Of a stretch of DNA of 18,264 nucleotides, positions 8,321 to 15,277 are shown piece by piece. The stretch is taken from NCBI GenBank assembly GCA_016649795.1, contig JAENWZ010000012.1, positions 1-18,264 on the forward strand. The letters run 5' to 3'. This DNA is from Proteiniphilum sp. (GTDB lineage: Bacteria > Bacteroidota > Bacteroidia > Bacteroidales > Dysgonomonadaceae). Under the pieces are notes generated by a model. That model was not told where the DNA came from. It saw only the letters and a list, made by a program, of their open reading frames with translations, and made no database searches. The translations under genes and the position numbers were made by a program. How positions within the stretch are numbered: the first letter of the stretch is position 1; every line of letters starts with the position of its first letter.

Positions 8321-10759
8321 TCATTCTGATTGTAGCAATTTATATTTGAAAAGCGCTTCTTCAGGACCAACAAAACGATTATAGATTGCAATGTCTTTAA
8401 TTTGCCCAACCCAATTTCTGTCACTGCTATATTCATCTCCGAAAATAAGATGACAAGGTTCCCAGTTGCTGAAATCACCTCGTACATCACTGCCCTGGTA
8501 TACTAATTCCCCATTCAGGTAGGCAGACATGTTACCCGGATAATAGCTGATGACGATATGCATAGGTTTATTCGGCGTGATTTGACAAACCTCCACCTGT
8601 GGATTTATACCATTCTCACCGGTCAACGGCGTTCTCAATCGTATGACAATATTTTTATCTTCTTGTCCTAAGGTGAAATTTCGTCGATTGGTATCTTTTG
8701 AAAACGAGATAATCCGTGCCGGGCCGGCCTGATCCATTTCAGAAATAGTGATTTTAGCTTCAATCGTAACCTGATTGGATTTCTTACAGGCCTCCAATAA
8801 TTTCTCATTTATACCATCTGCAATAAAGGCGCCATTGCCTATCGCCATCTCTCCGCCGGCAATGATCCGGGCATCACCTCGTGGTTGGATAATGTTAGAT
8901 TCCTCATCATTACGCCACATAAAAAGGATATCAGATTTTGATCCCGGCCATGTTTTGAATTTACTCAAACCTTCAGGTGTTGGAGGCAATACTGTTATAG
9001 CAAATACTGTAGATGCGGAAAGACCGTCATCATCTGTAACAGTGAGGGTAACATGGTACCGTCCGAATTCTTTGTAAATGTGCGATGGATTCGGTTCTTG
9101 TGACGCTGATCCATCACCAAAAACCCAGTGTGACCTCTTTTCATGAGAAGAAGCAAAGTTCACTGTTAAGGGGGCGGGACCCTGTATCACATCTGCCGAG
9201 GCAACGGCCTGCGGACGTATCTTTTCTCCGTGTGCATATGGTATGAAACGATACACCATATGTTCTGTGGGTGAAGCGAAGGTGTACATGCCTGGCTGTG
9301 CGGTTCCATACGGTATTTCTGTCATGTTCCAGGTATCAATGGCATCAATTTTATAAGGTTCTTTACCCGAAAGTATTATACTTGTATTTCCGGCACTCCT
9401 ACCATAAACAAGATAATATTTCCCGGGTATACCTAAAATAAAATTGCCTTTGTCATCACCCATGGGTTGTAGTTCTTCAAAATTGGGGGCTCCTGACATG
9501 AAATCTTTCAGGAATGCAATCCTTTTCGGGCTTTCACCAAACAGTTTCCCACCCTTAGACCACCAGAGCAGGTCATCGGGATGCAGATAGGTTTCGCCAT
9601 GACCGACATAACAACCGCTCAGCATACCCTGCCAAAAATATTTCACCATCTGCTCCGGAGTGAGTTGCCCCCATCCATGTGGAACGTTACCTTCATATTT
9701 ACATTCATCATAGATGACAGGTTTTTGAAATTCTTCCCGAAAACGGATACCGGCAGCCATATCAGAAGTTTGAATGCTGGCATGGGTAACCCAGGGTTTG
9801 TTGTGATCGTACCACCGGCTGCCGTTATGAATACCACGCAAGTGATTATAAGGATCATGCTTTTGAATGATCTGGAAAAAACGATCCCAATCAGCCTCTT
9901 TCTTATCGGGCATAAAATCAAACTCGTTCGCCAGCGACCACCAAACATTCCGGAAAGCTGACAGTCTGGCCACCACATATCTGATATACCGATCGTCACT
10001 TTCTTTGTCCATGTATTCAAATCCCCAGCGATCATAAGTATGAAATAAAATAATATCAGCCTCGATACCTAATTTCTGCAGATCCATGACCCGCTGCTCG
10101 AAATGACGCCAAAATTCAGGATTGAAGCGGGTAAAATCCCAGTCTTTTAAAGGCTCACCCTCAAACGGGTAATATTCAGGTTCATTTTTGTTATAAGTAT
10201 AATCTTTGGGAAAAACACACATGCGAATTTTGTTGAAGGGAGACGTCGCCAAAGTTTTAAGTGTTTGTTGTTCCATTTCATTACCCTGGTGAGCCCAGGC
10301 ATAACAGGTAGTGCCAATTTGAAAATAGGGTGTTCCATCTTCATATGCAAGGTGAAATTTGTTTCGCACTCTAACCGGGCCATGGTTGTTTTTGGATGGA
10401 GAGACGCACGTAAAAGAACCTTTAATGCCATCTAATTCCTTCCTATTACTTTTAGTTACATAGGTCCACCTTCCTGTCTCGTTTGTCATGAATCTGATTA
10501 TGTATTTACCGCCCCCATCATAAAATCCTTGCGGGGTATATACTTTTTCTCCAATCTTAAATTCAGCGCTTAACGTTACATCAACAAAAGGATTGCCTGT
10601 TTGAAGTCCATCCAGTTTTAGCTCAAAAAAATCCCAACGTTCAATCTTCCTATATTGCGATGGATTGGATGCATCCTGTTTAGAAATAGTACTACCACCT
10701 GCAAAACAGGAAAAACTGAAAACAGTTATTAATAAAATTACTTCAATTGAGTGTTTCAT
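8321..10759 (-). CDS. Secreted multidomain glycoside hydrolase (DUF5060, apiosidase-like barrel, PKD, LamG)
   Basis: The ATG at 10759 gives 812 residues starting with a Sec-type signal peptide (about 1-20, with FSC just before FAGG; possibly a lipobox but a poor one). An upstream in-frame ATG at 10789 would put ten polar residues before the signal and is rejected. Domain order: a beta-sandwich like DUF5060 (about 38-120, ERWDFFELKLDG and GGGKYIIRFMTNETGRWTY), a TIM barrel like DUF4038/apiosidase-type hydrolases (about 128-430), a short all-beta region (about 435-510), a PKD domain (about 515-590, VFGDGSASQEPNPSHIYKEFG) and a LamG/concanavalin-like domain (about 630-810). Candidate catalytic acids are Glu279 in WWSLANEFDF (clan-A style Asn-Glu acid/base) and Glu352 in KPVIYDECKYEG (nucleophile). 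The substrate is not readable from sequence; a plant or microbial polysaccharide side chain is plausible. No SusC/SusD pair accompanies it here. Palindromic operator-like sites lie just upstream. Confidence 0.85.
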   Translation of the reverse strand: MKHSIEVILLITVFSFSCFAGGSTISKQDASNPSQYRKIERWDFFELKLDGLQTGNPFVDVTLSAEFKIGEKVYTPQGFYDGGGKYIIRFMTNETGRWTYVTKSNRKELDGIKGSFTCVSPSKNNHGPVRVRNKFHLAYEDGTPYFQIGTTCYAWAHQGNEMEQQTLKTLATSPFNKIRMCVFPKDYTYNKNEPEYYPFEGEPLKDWDFTRFNPEFWRHFEQRVMDLQKLGIEADIILFHTYDRWGFEYMDKESDDRYIRYVVARLSAFRNVWWSLANEFDFMPDKKEADWDRFFQIIQKHDPYNHLRGIHNGSRWYDHNKPWVTHASIQTSDMAAGIRFREEFQKPVIYDECKYEGNVPHGWGQLTPEQMVKYFWQGMLSGCYVGHGETYLHPDDLLWWSKGGKLFGESPKRIAFLKDFMSGAPNFEELQPMGDDKGNFILGIPGKYYLVYGRSAGNTSIILSGKEPYKIDAIDTWNMTEIPYGTAQPGMYTFASPTEHMVYRFIPYAHGEKIRPQAVASADVIQGPAPLTVNFASSHEKRSHWVFGDGSASQEPNPSHIYKEFGRYHVTLTVTDDDGLSASTVFAITVLPPTPEGLSKFKTWPGSKSDILFMWRNDEESNIIQPRGDARIIAGGEMAIGNGAFIADGINEKLLEACKKSNQVTIEAKITISEMDQAGPARIISFSKDTNRRNFTLGQEDKNIVIRLRTPLTGENGINPQVEVCQITPNKPMHIVISYYPGNMSAYLNGELVYQGSDVRGDFSNWEPCHLIFGDEYSSDRNWVGQIKDIAIYNRFVGPEEALFKYKLLQSE

Positions 10760-10762
10760 GTT

Positions 10763-10777
10763 ATCAAACTGTTTGAT
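10763..10777. promoter_or_regulatory. Palindromic operator candidate immediately upstream of the glycosidase start
   Basis: ATCAAAC-T-GTTTGAT is a perfect 15-base odd palindrome ending 3 bases before the ATG of the glycosidase. Its CAAAC/GTTTG half-sites match those of the site at 10802, suggesting one regulator binds both. Confidence 0.45.
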
Positions 10778-10801
10778 TAAGTATCGCAATATGTATGAGC
10801 C

Positions 10802-10813
10802 GCAAACGTTTGC
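10802..10813. promoter_or_regulatory. LacI-family-like operator candidate
   Basis: GCAAACGTTTGC is a perfect 12-base even palindrome with the central CpG usual for LacI/GalR-family operators. Its centre is about 38 bases from the centre of the palindrome at 10763-10777, close to 3.5 helical turns. The regulator gene is not in the window. Confidence 0.5.
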
Positions 10814-11053
10814 ATACTCCTAAACCGCATGAACTCTACCATTTATTAGCCACTGGACATTTCGTCTTTTCTCCAAATTATCGGCCAGGCTGTTATTCTC
10901 AATTTTTCTCCATGGGTAGGTTTAATATACCTTCCGATGAATATTATTGCTTTAAACCGATTATCGATTATGAAAAACACAAATGGATGGTCCGCAGTTG
11001 ATGAATGACGCAACGAATGTACAAAAATATTTTTATTGTTGACAACTTTTTTT

Positions 11054-11086
11054 AAGATAAAAAACCCCGGTCCAGAAGGATCGGGG
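11054..11086 (-). terminator. Intrinsic terminator downstream of hflC (within repeat copy A)
   Basis: On the minus strand CCCCGATCC and GGACCGGGG form a 9-position stem with one A-C mismatch around a TTCT loop, followed by six T residues. It lies about 150 bases after the hflC stop. Confidence 0.8.
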
Positions 11087-11129
11087 TCAAACTCATTAGA
11101 CTGAATGAGGGCTATTTGGCGTAGCTCTA
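11054..11129 (-). repeat. 76-bp direct repeat, copy A
   Basis: This segment matches 13391-13466 base for base without gaps at 71 of 76 positions. It includes a terminator and, on the minus strand, begins with the same TAG that ends the sugar isomerase gene in copy B. The five differences lie at 11090 and between 11100 and 11112, mostly in the loop and flank of a small TCATT/AATGA stem that is itself conserved. Confidence 0.9.
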
Positions 11130-11235
11130 GTTTTTTTCATGATCTTGTTAATGCAGTATATAAGATAGAATCAAGTTTCTTATTTGTTTCAGGTAGTCCT
11201 CCGGCTTTGTGAGCAATTATTTCTGATGGCTTATT

Positions 11236-12183
11236 TTATTCCATGCTTTTCAGGTATTTATAAAGATCGTTGTCGGTTGAAAGGATAACCGTGGTGGTGG
11301 AATCAAATGTATTCCGAAACGTTTCCATACTTTTAATAAAGCTGTACAGTTCTATTGATTTGCTTGATCTGTTGTAGGCACCGGCATAGATTCGTGCAGC
11401 TTCAGCGTCAGCTTTTCCCTCAATTGTTTCCGCTTCTTTGTATGCTTCCGATTGTATCTGGTTCAATTCGCGTTCTTTCTCTCCGTTAATCCTTGAAGCT
11501 TCTCCTTCACCTTCCGATCTGAATTTATCGGCAATACGAATTCGTTCGCTCTTCATGCGGTCGTAAACCCGTTCCCTGACTTCCTCAACGTAATTGATCC
11601 GTTTAAATCGAAAATCAACTATTTCGATGCCAAGGTCTTTTGTCTCTTCATTCGCTTTTTCCTTAATAATATTCTGAATTCTACTTCTGCCCACCTCAAT
11701 CCAGGTAAGTGAATCTTCGATTATTTCACTTATATTTGCGGTTGTGTCGGCCTCCCGGTTTGAGTTCCTTGCAATTTCCTCCAGACTGTGACTGGCTACC
11801 TGGTCGCGCGTTTCACCATCAATTATATCATCGAGCCTGCTTTGCGCACCCCGCTCGTTGGTAAGGCGTTTATAAAACTGCAGCGGGTCGGTAATATGCC
11901 AGCGGGCATAGCTGTCGACAAAAATGAATTTTTTCTCTTTTGTCGGAATTTGGTTGGGATCGCCGTCCCACTCCATATACCGTTTCTCGAAAAAGTTCGC
12001 TTTCTGAACAAAAGGAGTTTTGATATTCAACCCCGGCTCGGTCACAGCTTCACCGATTGGTCTGCCGAACTGAGTTATCACAACCTGTTGCGTTTCATTT
12101 ACAACGTAAATACTTTGAGATAAAACAATAATGCCGGCAATTATAATTGCTGAAATAAGTACTATTTTATTATTTTTATTCAT
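11236..12183 (-). CDS. hflC: HflC, membrane-anchored SPFH/prohibitin-family protein
   Basis: HflC forms with HflK a large membrane assembly that encloses the FtsH protease and modulates its access to membrane substrates. This 315-residue protein has a single N-terminal membrane segment (about 6-27), an SPFH domain starting at VVNETQQVVITQFGRPIGEAVTEPGLNIKTPF (28-58), and a charged helical coiled-coil region about 205-270 rich in Glu, Lys and Ala (EGEGEASRINGEKERELNQIQSEAYKEAETIEGKADAEAARIYAGAY). The tail from 271 on contains SIELYSFIKSMETFRNTF and the DNDLYKYLK motif typical of HflC. The start ATG is the only one in front of the anchor. The gene follows hflK by 33 bases, so the two form an operon. 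The frame stays open for 32 more codons past the TAA, which is noted separately. Confidence 0.92.
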   Translation of the reverse strand: MNKNNKIVLISAIIIAGIIVLSQSIYVVNETQQVVITQFGRPIGEAVTEPGLNIKTPFVQKANFFEKRYMEWDGDPNQIPTKEKKFIFVDSYARWHITDPLQFYKRLTNERGAQSRLDDIIDGETRDQVASHSLEEIARNSNREADTTANISEIIEDSLTWIEVGRSRIQNIIKEKANEETKDLGIEIVDFRFKRINYVEEVRERVYDRMKSERIRIADKFRSEGEGEASRINGEKERELNQIQSEAYKEAETIEGKADAEAARIYAGAYNRSSKSIELYSFIKSMETFRNTFDSTTTVILSTDNDLYKYLKSME

Positions 12184-12216
12184 TGTCGTTCTTTTAGTAA
12201 ATTGAAGTTGTGTTGT

Positions 12217-13182
12217 TTAATTAAGTTCCTTTTTAAGTAGAGGAATCATGTTGTTGCCATTTTCTGAAGTGATGATTTTGTCTCCCAGTTTGGGCAGAAT
12301 CTCCTGTAGTGTTTCAAGATAGATTCTTCTTTTGGTTACTTCGGGCGCTTTGATGTATTCGTCGTAAAGGGCGTTAAATCTTGCCACTTCTCCCTCTGCA
12401 TTGTTGACACGCATGGTCGCGTATCCTTCAGCTTTTTGAATGGTTTCCTGCGCCTGCCCCCTGGCCCTGGGAATTACTTTATTGTATTCAGATTTGGCCT
12501 CGTTTATTAGGGTCTCCCTCTCCTGCTGGGCTTCGTTTACAGCATTAAAAGCCTGTTTCACCGACTCCGGGGGATTGATGTCCTGAAGGACTACCTGGGC
12601 TATTTCAATTCCCAGGGAATACTCCCTGGCCATCTCCTGTAACAGTACTTTTACTTCACTGGCAATCTCCGCTCTTCCTACGGTTAATACTTCGTTAACG
12701 GTACGGTCGCCGACAATCTGCCGTGTAACAGCTTCGGAAAGATCGCGCAGAGTATTGTCGGGTTCACGTACCTTGAAAAGGTAATTGTAAGGATCGCTAA
12801 CGCGGTATTGTACCACCCACTGCACATTGGCGAGGTTCAAATCACCCGTCAGCATGATAGCTTCATCTTCTGTAACGGTACCCGTACGACTGTATTGGGT
12901 CCTGATATTGGCCTCCTCTGTTCGAAAACCAAATTCCTGCTTTTTCTGTCTCTCCACAGGCACCTTGTAAACCTTTTCCAAAAAGGGTATCTTCATTTTC
13001 AACCCGGGAGCAACTGTCCGAACATGTTTTCCGAAACGTGTTACCACACCCTCTTCTTCCGTACCTATCTGGAAGAAAGAACCAAATCCAACTACTAAAA
13101 CCACAATTACACTCACGATTGTCTTGTAATGTTTTTTTAAATATTGTTGGATCTCTTCTCCACTGAATTCCTGATTATTCAT
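12217..13182 (-). CDS. hflK: HflK, membrane-anchored SPFH/prohibitin-family protein
   Basis: HflK is the partner of HflC in the FtsH-modulating complex, with most of the protein outside the cytoplasm in known family members. The 321 residues comprise a short cytoplasmic head (1-19), one membrane segment (about 20-38), an SPFH domain from EEGVVTRFGKHVRTVAPGLKMKIPF (43-67) through QDINPPESVKQAFNAV (about 198-213), and a coiled-coil stretch about 214-285. The QDINPP segment and the ETLQEILPKLGDKIIT ending are characteristic of HflK. The Gly/Pro-rich N-terminal extension seen in proteobacterial HflK is absent, which is usual outside Proteobacteria. It is the first gene of the hflK-hflC operon. 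The A+T-rich region upstream (13183-13260) has no exact -7 consensus; a near match with one extra base is present around 13220. Confidence 0.92.
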   Translation of the reverse strand: MNNQEFSGEEIQQYLKKHYKTIVSVIVVLVVGFGSFFQIGTEEEGVVTRFGKHVRTVAPGLKMKIPFLEKVYKVPVERQKKQEFGFRTEEANIRTQYSRTGTVTEDEAIMLTGDLNLANVQWVVQYRVSDPYNYLFKVREPDNTLRDLSEAVTRQIVGDRTVNEVLTVGRAEIASEVKVLLQEMAREYSLGIEIAQVVLQDINPPESVKQAFNAVNEAQQERETLINEAKSEYNKVIPRARGQAQETIQKAEGYATMRVNNAEGEVARFNALYDEYIKAPEVTKRRIYLETLQEILPKLGDKIITSENGNNMIPLLKKELN

Positions 13183-13390
13183 GAACTTTTATTTTATTTT
13201 TAATAATCCGTTAATTTACAAATAATATTATGGTTGGCAATGAATCTGTGATATTTTTTTCTCTAATTTGTCAATGTCTCCTCCACCACACCCAACAATT
13301 TATATGTCGGTTAACTCCGTTCCTGTATCGTTTGTGAATGTTATTATCATTGTCCCAAGTAGAATAATTGTGACCCAACAATAAGCAAAC

Positions 13391-13423
13391 AAGATAAAAA
13401 ACCCCGGTCCAGAAGGATCGGGG
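13391..13423 (-). terminator. Intrinsic terminator of the 3-keto-glycoside operon (within repeat copy B)
   Basis: Same stem-loop as in copy A: CCCCGATCC, loop TTCT, GGACCGGGG, then six T residues on the minus strand. It begins about 40 bases after the stop codon of the last gene of the operon, the normal distance. Confidence 0.85.
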
Positions 13424-13466
13424 TCATACTCATTAGGCTAAATGATCGCTATTTGGCGTAGCTCTA
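13391..13466 (-). repeat. 76-bp direct repeat, copy B
   Basis: Second copy of the repeat at 11054-11129 in the same orientation (71 of 76 positions identical). Its right edge coincides exactly with the TAG stop of the sugar isomerase gene, so this copy looks like the native 3' end of that operon and copy A looks like the displaced duplicate. The two copies flank hflK-hflC. Confidence 0.9.
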
Positions 13467-14354
13467 TTTCACAAAAGCAGCGTCGTTCAAATAGTCGTAG
13501 CTTTCCTTCACGCCCTCGAAAGGAGTTCCGGTATATCTTTCCACTTCCACAACCATATATTTGGCTCCGGCTTTCTCTGCATTGTTGAAGATACTTTCGA
13601 AATCCACCTTACCACTTTTGCCCAGCTCCAGTTCATCCTTGATATGAAGCAGCTCGAAACGTCCGGGATAGTTGTTGAAATAGTCCACGGGATTCTTGCC
13701 GCCTTCACCTACCCAGTAAACATCCATCTGGAAGAATACCTTGGAAGGATCGGTGTTTTTCAGCATGTAGTCGTACATCACTTCACCTTCTACTTCGGAA
13801 AATTCGAAATTGTGGTTGTGATATCCGAAACGGATGCCTGCAGCATTACATTTCTCTCCAATCTGGTTGAAATAATCACAGTATGCCTGCAGATCTGCCA
13901 ATGTCTTGGGTGTAGGGATCCAGGCAACAACAAGATACTTCATCCCGGCATCCTTATGTGCCTGAATAGCGGTATCCCACCATGCCCATGTCTCATCCCA
14001 GTTGGTGTCGGCTGCTGGCTCTGCCAGCGGTCTGCCGGCATGTGAAGAGAGCACTTCCATTCCGGCATCCTCGATCGATTTTTTGAAATCGGCCGGAGAC
14101 ATTCCGTAGAACTGGCCTTCATTATATCCCGCAGCTTCCACCCCGGTATATCCAATTTCAGCCACCTTTGCGATGGTCCCTGCATAATCGGCCTTAATAT
14201 CATCGCGAACTGAGTAGAGCTGCAGATAAATATCTTTTTTCACTTCAGTGACCTCATCTTTTTTCTGTCCCTGATTGCAGGCAGAAAAAAGAAACACGCC
14301 ACTCATCATAGTGGCAAATAATAAAATTGAAACTTTTTTCATTATGTTTTTCAT
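13464..14354 (-). CDS. Sugar isomerase/epimerase-like lipoprotein (AP endonuclease 2 / xylose isomerase-like TIM barrel)
   Basis: The 296-residue protein has a lipoprotein signal ending FSAC with acylated Cys26, so it works in the periplasm or on the outer membrane. The rest (about 40-296) is an AP_endonuc_2-type TIM barrel (COG1082). Likely divalent-metal and substrate ligands are Glu73 in GVEAAGY, His179 and His181 in GYHNHNFEF, Asp211 in QMDVYW, His237 in LLHIKDE and Glu270 in VVEVERY. Characterised relatives isomerise or epimerise keto-sugars; E. coli YcjR epimerises C4 of 3-keto-glucosides. Here it is the last gene of an operon with a DUF1080 protein and a Gfo/Idh dehydrogenase, which supports a 3-keto-sugar substrate (inference). 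The ATG at 14354 is chosen; a second at 14342 (MKKVSILL) would also leave a full signal peptide. A perfect hairpin sits directly upstream. Confidence 0.88.
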   Translation of the reverse strand: MKNIMKKVSILLFATMMSGVFLFSACNQGQKKDEVTEVKKDIYLQLYSVRDDIKADYAGTIAKVAEIGYTGVEAAGYNEGQFYGMSPADFKKSIEDAGMEVLSSHAGRPLAEPAADTNWDETWAWWDTAIQAHKDAGMKYLVVAWIPTPKTLADLQAYCDYFNQIGEKCNAAGIRFGYHNHNFEFSEVEGEVMYDYMLKNTDPSKVFFQMDVYWVGEGGKNPVDYFNNYPGRFELLHIKDELELGKSGKVDFESIFNNAEKAGAKYMVVEVERYTGTPFEGVKESYDYLNDAAFVK

Positions 14355-14362
14355 TTTAGAAA

Positions 14363-14394
14363 AAGATAATTCAACCCTAAGGCTGAATTATCTT
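14363..14394 (-). promoter_or_regulatory. Perfect intercistronic hairpin before the sugar isomerase gene
   Basis: AAGATAATTCA at 14363-14373 pairs without mismatch with TGAATTATCTT at 14384-14394 around a 10-base loop. On the minus-strand transcript the stem is followed by TTTTTC and then, 9 bases from the stem base, the isomerase ATG. It could be a leaky terminator, an mRNA-stabilising end or a control of translation of the third gene. Confidence 0.7.
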
Positions 14395-14406
14395 CCTGAT
14401 GTTTTA

Positions 14407-15183
14407 TTAGTCTAAGATTTTAATCTTAATGTTTCTGAACCATACATCATCGCCATGATCCTGCAATCCGATGTAACCTTCCTGAGCTTCACCACCTGCA
14501 TTCAGGAAATTAGGCCAGTCCTTGAACTTGCTGTTAGCTACCATCTCTTTCCATGCATCGGTCCACAGGTGGTATTCAACTACGTTTTCACCATTCTGAG
14601 AGTGAACAACGGTTCCTTTGTATACCATGATGCCACCGGTGTTCCATTCTCCGGCAGGTTTGGAATTCTGTGGAACAGCTGGTACTAAATCGTACAGAGA
14701 AGCTGATTGACGGTTATTGTCTTTACCCAATTTTGCATCTGGATGTCTTTCATTATCCAGTATCTGATATTCGGGTGATGATTCGTATATAGGTTTGCCT
14801 TCAACCTCCTGACCAAGATAGAAAATTCCGCTGTTTCCGCCTTCAGATACTTTCCATTCGAAAGTTAATTCAAAATTTTTGAATTTCTGATCGTAGATGA
14901 TATCTCCACCATCTTTTGCTCCTGCTTCACCCATACCTGATCCGCTGATCTTGATTGCTCCATCATCGATGGTCCATGCCGTCGGCATATCGGTACGGTT
15001 ATAACCTCTCCAGCCGGTAAAATCGGTTCCGTTGAAAAGTGTGATCCATCCTTCGTCAGCAGCAGTAACTTCTGTTGAATCTCCTGCATCGGCAGTGCTC
15101 GATTGTTTGTTTGCGTTCGTACAAGACATAAATATCATTCCAGATAAAATGAGTAAACTAAACGGGTAAAAAACTTTTTTCAT
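14407..15183 (-). CDS. DUF1080 (3-keto-disaccharide hydrolase family) lipoprotein
   Basis: The 258-residue protein carries a lipoprotein signal with MSC giving acylated Cys21, then an Ala/Thr/Ser linker (about 22-44) and one DUF1080 domain (45-257), a concanavalin-like beta-sandwich. Signature segments are ITLFNGTDFTGWRG (47-60), FEWKVSEGGNSGIFYLG (108-124), SPEYQILDNERHPDAK (136-151) and GYIGLQDHGDDVWFRNIKIK (237-255). Members of this family cleave glycosidic bonds of 3-keto-disaccharides and 3-keto-glycosides. It stands between a Gfo/Idh dehydrogenase that could make the 3-keto substrate and a sugar isomerase, an arrangement known from Bacteroides. Spacing is 94 bases from the upstream gene and 52 to the downstream gene, each gap with a perfect hairpin. 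A good AAAAAGGAAAA ribosome-binding-like stretch precedes the start. Confidence 0.9.
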   Translation of the reverse strand: MKKVFYPFSLLILSGMIFMSCTNANKQSSTADAGDSTEVTAADEGWITLFNGTDFTGWRGYNRTDMPTAWTIDDGAIKISGSGMGEAGAKDGGDIIYDQKFKNFELTFEWKVSEGGNSGIFYLGQEVEGKPIYESSPEYQILDNERHPDAKLGKDNNRQSASLYDLVPAVPQNSKPAGEWNTGGIMVYKGTVVHSQNGENVVEYHLWTDAWKEMVANSKFKDWPNFLNAGGEAQEGYIGLQDHGDDVWFRNIKIKILD

Positions 15184-15226
15184 AACTATTTTCCTTTTTA
15201 ATTAAACTGATAACTATTTTAAAATA

Positions 15227-15265
15227 AAGGGAATAGCGATGAAACGAAATCATCGCTATTCCCTT
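15227..15265 (-). promoter_or_regulatory. Perfect 15-bp intercistronic hairpin after the Gfo/Idh gene
   Basis: AAGGGAATAGCGATG at 15227-15241 is exactly complementary to CATCGCTATTCCCTT at 15251-15265, with a 9-base loop. On the minus strand it begins 12 bases after the dehydrogenase stop codon and runs into a T-rich stretch (TTTATTTT). It resembles a partial terminator or RNA-stability element that would lower or decouple expression of the two lipoprotein genes relative to the dehydrogenase. Confidence 0.8.
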
Positions 15266-15277
15266 CTACAGATCGTT

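Larger units (their letters stand above)
10814..11235. other. Intergenic region between the glycosidase and hflC
   Basis: This gap carries repeat copy A with its terminator (11054-11129) and a possible minus-strand -7 element TATTTTTG read from 11029 to 11022, which would give the glycosidase a leader of about 260 bases. A 68-codon plus-strand frame starting at 10795 shows no family resemblance and its start overlaps the operator palindrome; I do not call it a gene. A 32-codon open extension in frame with hflC runs from 11235 down to a TGA at 11137. Confidence 0.5.

Noticed and set aside
10795..11001. 68-codon plus-strand open frame upstream of the glycosidase
   Set aside because: No family resemblance, its start overlaps the operator palindrome of the opposite gene, and no promoter points at it.
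13644..14045. 133-codon plus-strand frame antisense to the sugar isomerase gene
   Set aside because: Antisense shadow; no recognisable domain or promoter, while the minus strand has an intact TIM-barrel gene.
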